From Myroides sp. 1354 (GTDB taxonomy: Bacteria; Bacteroidota; Bacteroidia; Flavobacteriales; Flavobacteriaceae): a stretch of DNA of 64,000 bases. This document shows positions 17,041-24,446 of this stretch, in pieces. The notes under the pieces were generated by a model. It saw nothing but the letters and a program-made list of their open reading frames with translations, had not been told where the DNA came from and did not search any database. The first letter of the stretch is position 1, and each line of letters begins with the position of its first letter. The stretch is taken from NCBI RefSeq assembly GCF_030324495.1, contig NZ_JACAGN010000008.1, positions 62,001-126,000 on the forward strand, in the 5' to 3' direction. The translations under genes were made by a program, and so were the position numbers.

Positions 17041-17116
17041 GAAATCGGAACGCAGGGAAAATCGAAACGCAGTGAAGATTCATCGAACACCAAAACCAAT
17101 ATAAACTAGGTGAGAT
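17041..17116. repeat. Composite dispersed repeat, copy 2
   Basis: Same order of parts as at 5765-5916 but shorter: GAAATCGGAACGCAGG, then GAAAATCGAAACGCAGT, then one copy of the ATTCATCGAACACC ... AGGTGAGATA block with a few substitutions. Confidence 0.85.
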
Positions 17117-17241
17117 AGTTGATGAGGTGATGAGGTGATGAGAAGAGGTTAAACGATTAACCTACCTAACCAATAATCTTTAGATTTGCTTTTTTGTCAG
17201 ATTACCGATTAAAGAAAAAATATCCTTAAATCAGAAAAAAT

Positions 17242-17427
17242 TTCACCCCTCTCTTCTTTCCTCTCACCTCTTTCTAATTAAAAATAGTTTTGTCTAAACG
17301 GAGATTTACAAAAACACAAAAAAGCAACCAACAAAAAAGCAAAAACACAAAAAAGTTGTTTTTTTTCGATTACAAGAAAATTCACCCTTCTCTTCTCTCT
17401 TCTTTCCCCTTTCTAATTAAAAAATAG
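17242..17427. repeat. Pair of 46-bp pyrimidine-rich direct repeats
   Basis: TTCACCC followed by a TCT/CCT-rich run and TTTCTAATTAAAA(A)ATAG appears at 17242-17287 and again at 17381-17427. A TAnnTTTG-like box directly abuts each copy: TAGTTTTG at 17285-17292, TATTTTTG at 17429-17436. Confidence 0.75.
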
Positions 17428-17428
17428 C

Positions 17429-17436
17429 TATTTTTG
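17429..17436 (+). promoter_or_regulatory. Putative -7 box for hisS
   Basis: TATTTTTG fits TAnnTTTG and ends 31 bases before the hisS ATG. No clear -33 element. Confidence 0.4.
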
Positions 17437-17467
17437 TAGCATTAAATAATTTGAAAATTAATTGAAA

Positions 17468-18838
17468 ATGGCAAAGAAACCAGGTATTCCAAAAGGGACA
17501 AGAGATTTTTCTTCGATTGAAGTAGCAAGAAGACAATTTATTATGCAAACAATCCGTCATCATTTTGAGCATTTTGGTTTCCATCCAATTGAAACACCTT
17601 CTTTTGAGAATTTAGAAACCTTGATGGGGAAATATGGAGAAGAAGGAGATCGATTGATTTTTAAGATTTTAAATTCAGGAGATTATCTAAGTAAGGTAGA
17701 TGAAGCACTTTTGGCGGATAAAAATAGTTTAAAAGTAACGAATCAAATTTCAGAAAAAGCGTTGCGTTATGATTTAACGGTGCCGTTTGCTCGTTATGTG
17801 GTGATGCACCAAAATGAATTGGATTTTCCATTCAAGCGCTATCAGATGCAACCTGTTTGGCGTGCAGATCGCCCTCAAAAAGGTCGCTTCAGAGAGTTTT
17901 ATCAATGTGATGCTGATGTGGTGGGGTCTAAATCCCTGTGGCAAGAAGTAGAATTAGTACTTTTATATGACCGTGTATTTACTGCATTGGGAATTAATGG
18001 AGTGACCATCAAGTTAAACAATAGAAAAATCTTAGCGGGTATTGCTGAGGTTATTGGCGCTAGTGATAAGTTGATTGACTTTACTGTAGCCCTAGATAAA
18101 TTAGACAAGATTGGCGAAGATGGAGTGAAGAAGGAAATGATAGAAAAGGGCATCGAAGCGGCGGCAATTGAAAAAGTTCAACCGTTGTTTAATTTTACGG
18201 GAAGCTTTGAAGAAAAGATTGAGAAATTAGGTCAGTTATTAATCGATTCTGAGCAAGGAACAAAAGGAGTAGAAGAATTGGCTTTTGTCGGAAAAGAAAT
18301 TGCTCAAATCGGATTGTCAACAGCTGCGCTAAATCTAGATGTTACTTTGGCTCGTGGATTAAATTATTATACTGGAGCTATATTTGAGATTGCTGCTCCT
18401 GAAACGGTTCAAATGGGATCCATCGGAGGCGGTGGACGCTATGACGATTTAACGGGAATCTTTGGATTGAAAGACATGAGTGGGGTTGGAATTTCGTTTG
18501 GATTGGATCGTATTTACTTGGTAATGGAAGAATTAGATTTATTCCCAGCAACGGTAAATGCGTCTTCTAAGGTGATGTTTTTAAATCTTGGTGATCAAGA
18601 AATGAGTTATGCGATGCAAGCAGTAGCCCAATTGAGAGATGCTGGAATTAAAACAGAAATTTATCCAGATAAAGCCAAAATGGGGAAACAATTCCAATTT
18701 GCTGATAAGAAAAACATTCCATTTGCTGTATTAGCAGGAAGTGAAGAAATTCAACAACAAAAGTATACGGTGAAGAATTTAGCTTCTGGAGAACAACAAA
18801 CGGTGAGCTTAGAAGAATTAAAAGCAATGGTACAATAA
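17468..18838 (+). CDS. hisS: Histidyl-tRNA synthetase
   Basis: Class II aminoacyl-tRNA synthetase charging tRNA-His. The 456-residue product starts [16 protein letters not shown]; an in-frame TTG two codons upstream is less likely. Visible motifs include motif 1 (about residues 20-60), [13 protein letters not shown], the motif 2 region [24 protein letters not shown], and the histidine-specific [15 protein letters not shown]. Motif 3 is [18 protein letters not shown]. The anticodon-binding domain fills the last 100 residues. It is followed by a strong terminator and then the tail island. Confidence 0.96.
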   Translation: MAKKPGIPKGTRDFSSIEVARRQFIMQTIRHHFEHFGFHPIETPSFENLETLMGKYGEEGDRLIFKILNSGDYLSKVDEALLADKNSLKVTNQISEKALRYDLTVPFARYVVMHQNELDFPFKRYQMQPVWRADRPQKGRFREFYQCDADVVGSKSLWQEVELVLLYDRVFTALGINGVTIKLNNRKILAGIAEVIGASDKLIDFTVALDKLDKIGEDGVKKEMIEKGIEAAAIEKVQPLFNFTGSFEEKIEKLGQLLIDSEQGTKGVEELAFVGKEIAQIGLSTAALNLDVTLARGLNYYTGAIFEIAAPETVQMGSIGGGGRYDDLTGIFGLKDMSGVGISFGLDRIYLVMEELDLFPATVNASSKVMFLNLGDQEMSYAMQAVAQLRDAGIKTEIYPDKAKMGKQFQFADKKNIPFAVLAGSEEIQQQKYTVKNLASGEQQTVSLEELKAMVQ

Positions 18839-18857
18839 AAAGTACCAGATTAAATAC

Positions 18858-18896
18858 AAAAAGGAGTAATAAACGAGTGTTATTACTCCTTTTTTT
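18858..18896. terminator. Bidirectional terminator between hisS and the repressor gene
   Basis: AAAAAGGAGTAATA pairs with TATTACTCCTTTTT around a short loop, followed by further T. It marks the left edge of the tail-like island. Confidence 0.85.
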
Positions 18897-18911
18897 GTCA
18901 GGTATATTGTT

Positions 18912-19631
18912 TTAATTGTGAATTCGAATAGAAGCGCGTACGAGAGCCATAGCTGCGATTTTATTTAAAGGAATATCCTTGTCTTGGTGATGTTGGTTTT
19001 GACTCACTAAGCGAACATAAGTCTCTCCTTTTTCTGATTTTTGAAGAAATTTAATCGTCTTATACGTAGAATGATCATCAATAAAAATGGATAGGATATA
19101 AATTTCGCCAAAGAAAATGTTGTTGATATCGACATCTACTTTTTTGAAAGCAACAATATCCCCAGCTTTTAATAGGGGATACATTGAGTCTCCCGTAGCA
19201 TAAAGGGCTCCATCTACACTTGGAAGATTGGGAACACTTAAGTAATCGACGATAAATTCATCATCAAAATCCCCGTTTGATTTAGGTAATAATCCCATAG
19301 TAGCCATGGAATTAAATAATGGGATTTTCTGAAAATCCTTGATGGGATCCACTGTTTTTCGGAAGGACACGGTTGGTTCTGCAACGAGATCATCGGGTTG
19401 TCCATTGTTTTCTTTTAACATTTGACCTTCCCCTGTAATCAACCACTCTAAATTTAAATCACTGTAAGTTGCGATTATTTTCGCTACAAATACATCTGAA
19501 ACCGCAGAATTAAGTTTGTCTGCATCCAAAAAACCGCGTTTTATATCGGTATTTCTTAAGAATTCACTGATGTTAATTCCTTTGTATTCAATGTATTGTA
19601 GTATTCTTTCCTTTGTTGTTACTATATTCAT
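18912..19631 (-). CDS. S24/LexA-like repressor of the tail island
   Basis: 239-residue phage-type repressor. The N-terminal part (about 1-70, RILQYIEYKGINISEFLRNTDIKRGFLDAD) is a degenerate helix-turn-helix of the XRE/Bacteroidetes phage type. The C-terminal S24 domain has the serine in ATGDSMYPLL (S149) and the lysine in TYKTIKFLQ (K194). In LexA/CI proteins an Ala-Gly bond about 35 residues before the serine is cut in response to RecA; here the aligned site IPLFNSMATMGLL has Met112-Gly113. It is transcribed divergently from the early genes, the classic position of a prophage repressor. Confidence 0.85.
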   Translation of the reverse strand: MNIVTTKERILQYIEYKGINISEFLRNTDIKRGFLDADKLNSAVSDVFVAKIIATYSDLNLEWLITGEGQMLKENNGQPDDLVAEPTVSFRKTVDPIKDFQKIPLFNSMATMGLLPKSNGDFDDEFIVDYLSVPNLPSVDGALYATGDSMYPLLKAGDIVAFKKVDVDINNIFFGEIYILSIFIDDHSTYKTIKFLQKSEKGETYVRLVSQNQHHQDKDIPLNKIAAMALVRASIRIHN

Positions 19632-19641
19632 CGCAAAAATA

Positions 19642-19684
19642 TTTGTTTTTTACTAAAATTGTCGCATATTTGTCTTGTACAAGA
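19642..19684 (+). promoter_or_regulatory. Early promoter and operator region of the tail island
   Basis: TTTG (19642-19645), exactly 19 bases, then CATATTTG (19665-19672), one mismatch to TAnnTTTG. Directly after it is the perfect 12-bp palindrome TCTTGTACAAGA (19673-19684), which would cover the start of transcription and is the best operator candidate for the divergent repressor. On the other strand TATTTTTG lies just upstream of the repressor start. Confidence 0.6.
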
Positions 19685-19711
19685 AGATCAAACCTAAAAA
19701 CGAGTAAATAT

Positions 19712-19885
19712 ATGGAAAAAATCAACACTTCAATGCGTTTTAACGAAGAATTTCGTTCTCAATTTCCCGCAAACGGTAAAAAAGCCTCCACTTTGATGCG
19801 AAAATATGGGTTAGAACCATCTGGTTTTGCGATTTATTTCGCAATGTATTTAAATGCTCCGTGTAATCAAAAACTAGTAGGATGA
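19712..19885 (+). CDS. Small early protein, unknown
   Basis: 57-residue basic protein (MEKINTSMRFNEEFRSQF...). No recognised domain; its size and position as first gene after the repressor suggest a control protein. The ATG is the first in frame after the promoter. The stop overlaps the next start as ATGA, implying translational coupling. Confidence 0.6.
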   Translation: MEKINTSMRFNEEFRSQFPANGKKASTLMRKYGLEPSGFAIYFAMYLNAPCNQKLVG

Positions 19886-20031
19886 CCGTAAATCAACTGA
19901 AAGGCAAACTAGGAGAATTAGAGCTGTGGCTCAAATCAAATGGGGTACATCCCAATTATTCTCTTGTTTTACAAGACAAACAAAGGCTAGAAAAACAATT
20001 AAAAGAACGAGAAAATGAATCAAAACTTTGA
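19882..20031 (+). CDS. Very small early protein, unknown
   Basis: 49-residue protein (MTVNQLKGKLGELELWLKSNG... ending KQLKERENESKL) with two helix-like stretches and a coiled-coil flavour. Starts on ATGA overlap with the previous stop and overlaps the next start by 17 bases, which supports it being translated. Function unknown. Confidence 0.5.
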   Translation: MTVNQLKGKLGELELWLKSNGVHPNYSLVLQDKQRLEKQLKERENESKL

Positions 20032-20215
20032 ACGAGAAATAGAGCTTTATGAAGTATTAAAAGCTACAGCAAATACTGGGTATTTTACCATTGGCGAACG
20101 CATACAGATTAATCAAGAAAGGGGGTATTTGCTGAGTATAGGGTCAGAAGAAGAATTGCGACCTTATCAACTAGATGCCACCATTGAAGCAAAAGTGCAG
20201 GCACTTAAAAAATAA
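20015..20215 (+). CDS. Small early protein, unknown
   Basis: 66-residue acidic protein (MNQNFEREIELYEVLKATAN ... EAKVQALKK). Starts inside the previous gene. No recognised domain. Confidence 0.55.
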   Translation: MNQNFEREIELYEVLKATANTGYFTIGERIQINQERGYLLSIGSEEELRPYQLDATIEAKVQALKK

Positions 20216-20395
20216 CGAAAAAGCGTTTCTCTATACAGAGTAGACCTATGATAAGAAAGAAATCAATGGAGTATAGAGGAGACAAACACTACAATTTACT
20301 TTTACTGTTTTGGGGATTTAGAAAGTAAAAGTAAAAAGAAAAGGCTGTAGGATTCATGTTGGAGAGTATCGAGTTGTACAGTTAATTAGAAAAAA

Positions 20396-20689
20396 ATGTT
20401 TAATGGGTGTAAAACACAAGCCATGGAGTTTTATGCTAAAAAAGATTTTGTTTGTATGAAGTCACAACAATTAGGACGTAGATTAAATAAGTTGCGTCGA
20501 TACCAACTCATATTAAATTTGTATAATGAACACAAAACGCCAGATATACCTGTTAGTGTAGTATGGCGTAAATATATATATCCTGTTTATCCTATTTCTC
20601 GTACAACCTTATACGAAGTTTTAGGAACAGCCGTGCACAAAGAGTTAACACGTGTAGAAGAAGAGTGTAAACAGATGAATTTATTATAA
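20396..20689 (+). CDS. Small basic protein, possible HTH regulator
   Basis: 97-residue, strongly basic protein. The core RRLNKLRRYQLILNLYNEHK, then the segment VVWRKYIYPVYPISRTTLYEVLG and a helical tail have the look of a helix-turn-helix with a recognition helix around ISRTTLYEVLG. Three ATGs are possible (20396, 20423, 20456) and the first is used here. It is the last gene before a strong terminator and the long gap ahead of the lysis and tail genes, where a late-gene activator or antiterminator would fit. That role is inference from position. Confidence 0.55.
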   Translation: MFNGCKTQAMEFYAKKDFVCMKSQQLGRRLNKLRRYQLILNLYNEHKTPDIPVSVVWRKYIYPVYPISRTTLYEVLGTAVHKELTRVEEECKQMNLL

Positions 20690-20727
20690 GAACGGCTAGG
20701 AGAAATAAGGCGGTTTAAAAAAAGGAT

Positions 20728-20790
20728 AGAGAGAAGAATTTCTTGCGTTACTAGAAGTAGTAATCCAAGAAATTCTTCTCTCTTTTTTTA
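20728..20790 (+). terminator. Strong terminator after the early genes
   Basis: Perfect 18-bp stem AGAGAGAAGAATTTCTTG / CAAGAAATTCTTCTCTCT around a 20-base loop, followed by seven T. It separates early from lysis and tail genes on the same strand. Confidence 0.85.
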
Positions 20791-20897
20791 TGAGTTTTTT
20801 TGAGAAAACAGAAAAAGTATACCGTATGCAAGGGTATCCTATTTTGATTTTTTTCTTTTTGAAAAGAGGAGTGTAAGGGGGAGAAAAGTATGGGATT

Positions 20898-20960
20898 GAA
20901 CACTTGTGTTTTGAAACTGAACACTTGTGTTTGGAAGCCAAACAACGAATTGAACACCTG
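20898..20960. repeat. Iterated 14-bp element with internal symmetry
   Basis: GAACACTTGTGTTT occurs at 20898-20911 and 20919-20932, exactly 21 bp apart, with a partial copy GAACACCTG at 20952-20960. Each full copy has inverted halves AACAC/GTGTT. It looks like a protein-binding site array upstream of the lysis operon. Confidence 0.55.
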
Positions 20961-21261
20961 CCTAAAATGCTGCAATTTTGTTCTCGAGATGATGAAGAAA
21001 TAAGTGCTGTATACATCAAATGAGGGTGAAAAGCATACGCTGTCCGAGAGGAAAAACTAGATGATATCATACTTGGGTAAAACCGAGTACTAGGAAGTAA
21101 AATCGGAGTTGTACTTGTAATCCATGGAGTTTTATAACAAGTAAAAGTACAATAAAAAAAGAGTAAAACGCCCATAGTAGATTTTCAAATTCATGATACG
21201 AATAATCTAGTGTACTTCATTTATCCGTCTGATTTGTCTCAACTATAATAACAGTTCAGGT

Positions 21262-21612
21262 ATGAATGAGACTATGATTGTAGCAGTTGTTGGTTTGGTT
21301 TCTTCTATTGCAACTTGGTGGGCCACTCGAAAAAAGAAGAAAGTAGAAGTACAAGCTTCGGAATTGGAAAACGTAGAGAAGTCACTAAAGTATTATAGAG
21401 AATATGTAGATGATTTGGGGAATAAGTTGAAGGAAGCAACGACTCAATTATACAATACCTCTCATTTGCACCGAGAAGCGATTGACGAGCTAAATACGGC
21501 AAGGCTAGAGATTAAAAATTTAGAGCAGCGACTCGAGATTTTAGCTAAGCAAAACAGGGAACTGATTGCTGAATTAAGGAAGTATAAACAGTTAAACGGA
21601 AAGCGAGAATGA
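21262..21612 (+). CDS. Membrane-anchored coiled-coil protein, possible holin-like
   Basis: 116 residues: one N-terminal membrane segment (about 5-23, MIVAVVGLVSSIATWWATR), a lysine cluster (RKKKK), then a long coiled coil (about 30-112). It starts the lysis cassette and its stop overlaps the endolysin start by 4 bases. Position next to an endolysin suggests a holin or anti-holin role, but one membrane segment plus coiled coil is also seen in other phage accessory proteins. Function not proven. Confidence 0.6.
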   Translation: MNETMIVAVVGLVSSIATWWATRKKKKVEVQASELENVEKSLKYYREYVDDLGNKLKEATTQLYNTSHLHREAIDELNTARLEIKNLEQRLEILAKQNRELIAELRKYKQLNGKRE

Positions 21613-22067
21613 CAGCATCCAAGCAATTAATCGTACAGGCAAAGAGTCAGGTAAACGTTCAAGAGTGGCCATTGAAGAACAATAAAGGTCCAGGGGTGAA
21701 AAAGTATTTAAATAGCGTAGGTCTTGGTGAGGGATATGCTTGGTGTATGGCTTTTGTTTACTGGTGTGTACAAGAAGTTAGTCGAGATTACGGTGTGTCA
21801 AATTCCCTAAAAAAAACAGGAGGCGTTTTGGATCAGTGGAACTCACGCGAAAAATTGCGCGTGACAACTCCCCAACCAGGCGATGTATTTATTATGGATT
21901 TTGGAAAGGGAATGGGGCATACAGGAATTGTGGTAGAGGTACGCGGGGATTCCATTCTGACCATTGAGGGAAACACGAATGATGAGGCTAGTCGAGAAGG
22001 CTATATCGTGGCAGAAAAGAAAAGAAAAATTAGTTCAATCAACAAAGGGTTTATCCGCCCTTTTTAA
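21609..22067 (+). CDS. CHAP-type endolysin (TIGR02594-like)
   Basis: 152-residue cysteine peptidase or amidase of the NlpC/P60-CHAP superfamily, expected to cut peptidoglycan and release tail particles. Catalytic Cys46 lies in GYAWCMAFVYWCVQ, His104 in GMGHTGIVVEV, and a polar third residue in IEGNTN (Asn122 or Asn124). There is no signal peptide, so passage across the inner membrane needs a holin. The start overlaps the preceding stop (ATGA). The family is common in Bacteroidetes prophages and tail clusters. Confidence 0.85.
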   Translation: MTASKQLIVQAKSQVNVQEWPLKNNKGPGVKKYLNSVGLGEGYAWCMAFVYWCVQEVSRDYGVSNSLKKTGGVLDQWNSREKLRVTTPQPGDVFIMDFGKGMGHTGIVVEVRGDSILTIEGNTNDEASREGYIVAEKKRKISSINKGFIRPF

Positions 22068-22081
22068 AGAATTGCAAATCC

Positions 22082-22591
22082 ATGAAAAAGAGTAAACGAA
22101 ATCTGTTTGTGGTGAGTGTAGTGATGCTTTCTATGGGAATAGTCAGCTGTTCCAGCAACAAGAGAGCCATCAATCTCCAACCTACATCCACAGAAAAAGT
22201 AACGCGAACAGTTGAAGAAGTAAAACGGGACACGCTATGGCAAGTAGAAGCAGATCAGAGTCAATATGTAGCGGAACTTGGCATACAAGGCAATAAAATC
22301 ATTGTGAAAGATGCGAATATCAAGCGCAGTAAACAAAAGGTGTTGCAACCACCAGCCGTCCAAATCCATGGAAATAAGTTGATTGTCGATTGTTATGTGG
22401 AGGCTCAACGACTGTTTTTTGAATGGAAAGATCAGTACATCCAAGAGAAAACGGTGAAAGAAGTGAGAATCCCCGTGCCTGTACCTCTTGAATTATCCTG
22501 GTGGCAATCTACGCAGTTATGGTTAGGTCGAATCTTCTTGTTGTTGATCGCTGTAGGCGGTGGAGGGTATTTTGTTCAATCCAGAAGGTAA
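22082..22591 (+). CDS. Lipoprotein with C-terminal membrane anchor, candidate u-spanin
   Basis: 169 residues. An N-terminal lipoprotein signal (VMLSMGIVSC, lipid on Cys23) is followed by about 110 hydrophilic residues. A C-terminal membrane helix (about 147-164, LGRIFLLLIAVGGGGYFV) then ends in QSRR. A protein tethered to the outer membrane at one end and the inner membrane at the other is the architecture of a unimolecular spanin, as in phage T1. It directly follows the endolysin. No similarity to a named spanin family was recognised, so the assignment rests on layout and context. Confidence 0.65.
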   Translation: MKKSKRNLFVVSVVMLSMGIVSCSSNKRAINLQPTSTEKVTRTVEEVKRDTLWQVEADQSQYVAELGIQGNKIIVKDANIKRSKQKVLQPPAVQIHGNKLIVDCYVEAQRLFFEWKDQYIQEKTVKEVRIPVPVPLELSWWQSTQLWLGRIFLLLIAVGGGGYFVQSRR

Positions 22592-22753
22592 GCAAAGGCA
22601 TTTGATTGTGGATAAAATAGGTAGAAATGAAAAAGTAAGAGGAAGATGAACGGCTAAAAGGTGCTGTTGAAACAAAAAGGGGTACTACACGATTTATAAT
22701 AAACACAAAATGAAGAGTGTAGTAAATAGAAAGAAATAAGAAAAACAAAAGTT

Positions 22754-23959
22754 ATGTTACCAAAGATTAATATACAATTTCAAAACGGAAACCTAGGACA
22801 AGTGGTTTCTTCTCCCGATGGAGTTTTCGGGTTATTAGCTTCTGCAACTGCTGTAGCCAATACATTCGAATTAAATAAGGCTTATCAAGTAAAATCAATG
22901 CGCGATGTAGCAGCGCTTGGAATTTCCGCGGATTCAGCCAATAGCAAATTACACAAAACAGCAAAAGAATTCTATGCAGAAGCTGGTGATGGTGTGGAAT
23001 TATGGTTGATGGGAATCGATAAAAAAACAAAATTGTCGGACTGGTTTGATGAGAAAGAAGGCGTTGTTTTAGCAGAAACCTTATTAAATGCAGCTCAAGG
23101 TAAGTTGAGAGGATTGTTTACGGCTTATGATCCAGATGCTACAATTGAAATTACAGTAGCGAAAGGATTGGATCAGGATGTTGTTGTAGCTATGTCGTTG
23201 GCTCAACAGCTAGCTGAAAAATACACCCAACGCGTATATGCTCCTTTCTTTGTCTTAGTAGAAGGATATGCTTTTGACGGAGATAAAGTTGCCTTAGAAA
23301 ACCTAACAGAGAAAAATTTCAACCGCATTGCAGTTTTACTAGGAGATACAAAAAAAGGGAGTAAAGGAGCGGCAGTAGGTGTTGCAATGGGAAGGTTAGC
23401 TTCAATTGGAGTACAAGTGAATATGGGACGTGTTCGCGATGGGGCATTAAAGCCATTAACCTTATTTATTGGCAATACAGTGGTGGATCAATATGACGTA
23501 GAAGCCTTGAATGACAAAGGATATAATTCTTTCCGTTTCCACCAAGGAAAAGCAGGGTACTTCATGATTGACGATGTGTTAGCAACAGGTGAAACTGATG
23601 ATTATCGCAATATCACCAGAAGAAGAACCATCGATAAAGCGTTCCGCCTTGTTTATATCGCTATGCTTGATTTCTTGTTAGACAATAGCAATGTAATGCC
23701 CGATGGAACAATCAGCCCTATTTATGCTAAAACAATTGAAAATGCAGTAGAATCGACGATTAACAACGCGATGACAGCTGCTGGAGAATTGAGCGTAGAT
23801 GGAGCAAATCCAAATGACAGAGGGGTGGTTTGCCAAGTAGATTTAAGTCACAATGTTGTTAGTACAGGACAAATCAAGATGACTGTACAAGTTCGCCCAG
23901 TAGGGTATAATCGTTTTATCAATGTAGAATTGGGTTTTGTACCCGTAAATCAAAAGTAA
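22754..23959 (+). CDS. Contractile tail sheath protein (DUF2586-like)
   Basis: 401-residue protein I recognise as the DUF2586 type of tail sheath. N-terminal INIQFQNGNLGQVVSSPDGVFGLLASATAV, the central GVQVNMGRVRDGALKPLTLFIG and GYNSFRFHQGKAGYFMIDDVLATGETDDYRNITRRRTIDKAFRLVY, and the C-terminal GQIKMTVQVRPVGYNRFINVELGFV strand fit sheath proteins. It would form the contracting outer layer, which makes this a myophage-type tail. The next gene, a tube protein, starts 1 base after the stop. Confidence 0.88.
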   Translation: MLPKINIQFQNGNLGQVVSSPDGVFGLLASATAVANTFELNKAYQVKSMRDVAALGISADSANSKLHKTAKEFYAEAGDGVELWLMGIDKKTKLSDWFDEKEGVVLAETLLNAAQGKLRGLFTAYDPDATIEITVAKGLDQDVVVAMSLAQQLAEKYTQRVYAPFFVLVEGYAFDGDKVALENLTEKNFNRIAVLLGDTKKGSKGAAVGVAMGRLASIGVQVNMGRVRDGALKPLTLFIGNTVVDQYDVEALNDKGYNSFRFHQGKAGYFMIDDVLATGETDDYRNITRRRTIDKAFRLVYIAMLDFLLDNSNVMPDGTISPIYAKTIENAVESTINNAMTAAGELSVDGANPNDRGVVCQVDLSHNVVSTGQIKMTVQVRPVGYNRFINVELGFVPVNQK

Positions 23960-23960
23960 T

Positions 23961-24380
23961 ATGGTAGTTGTAGGAGGCCGTGAGTATGAATGGGGTGATA
24001 TTTCACTCGTATTGGGTAATCGTGAAGTAGTAGGGATTACAGGAATTAAGTATGGAGAAAAAATAGAACGCGAAGCGAGCTATGGTAAAGGACGCTATGC
24101 GCATTCCATTCAAAGTGGAAATATCGCTGTCGATGGGGAGATTACTTTACTGCAAAGCGAGGTAATTGCCTTACAGAAAGCAGGCGTAAATCAAAGCTTA
24201 TTATCCTTGAATTTGGACGCAATCGTGAATTATGGTAATCCATCTGAAGGTGAAGCTATGCGTACAGATCGAATTATCGGTATTCGATTTACAGAAGATG
24301 TAAGAGAGTGGAAACAAGGCGATAAACGCGCTGAAATTACATTGCCATTTTTAGCCCTGCGCGTAGTAAGTGGAGTATAA
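23961..24380 (+). CDS. Tail tube protein candidate
   Basis: 139-residue beta-rich protein placed directly after the sheath gene, as in most contractile tails. GREYEWGDISLVLGNREVVGITGIKYGEKIEREASYGKGRYAHSIQSGNIAVDGEITLL and the end FTEDVREWKQGDKRAEITLPFLALRV fit the tube/Hcp-like fold. It would stack as rings inside the sheath. Identity is based on order, size and beta pattern rather than a named family. Confidence 0.7.
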   Translation: MVVVGGREYEWGDISLVLGNREVVGITGIKYGEKIEREASYGKGRYAHSIQSGNIAVDGEITLLQSEVIALQKAGVNQSLLSLNLDAIVNYGNPSEGEAMRTDRIIGIRFTEDVREWKQGDKRAEITLPFLALRVVSGV

Positions 24381-24401
24381 AATAGAATAAAAATCAATTG
24401 A

Positions 24402-24436
24402 AAAAGCCTCCGTAAAGAGGAGGCTTTTCTTTAAAA
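24402..24436 (+). terminator. Intra-operon hairpin after sheath and tube genes
   Basis: AAAAGCCTCC (24402-24411) pairs perfectly with GGAGGCTTTT (24419-24428) over a 7-base loop, followed by CTTT. It lies between the tube gene and the tail chaperone gene inside an otherwise continuous operon, so it is probably a partial terminator. Confidence 0.7.
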
Positions 24437-24446
24437 AACAAAAAAA

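Larger units (their letters stand above)
16956..17467. other. Gene-free, repeat-rich stretch upstream of hisS
   Basis: 512 bases with no credible gene. It holds a second copy of the composite repeat (17041-17116), three GATGAGGT-type octamers just after it (about 17120-17143), a duplicated pyrimidine-rich block (17242-17287 and 17381-17427), and A-rich AAAAACACAAAAAAG repeats between the two blocks. A TAnnTTTG box precedes hisS. Confidence 0.7.
20690..21261. other. Gene-free control region between early genes and the lysis/tail operon
   Basis: 572 bases with no credible gene on either strand; open frames here have phage-untypical composition. It holds a strong terminator at its left end and an iterated element (20898-20911, 20919-20932, partial at 20952-20960). 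The start of the lysis operon is at its right end. No TAnnTTTG box was found close to 21262. Confidence 0.65.

Noticed and set aside
20696..21175. Long minus-strand open frame in the gap before the lysis operon
   Set aside because: Its composition (many Cys, Ser, Phe, Tyr from a T-rich strand) is not protein-like, it runs through the perfect hairpin terminator, and it opposes the operon.
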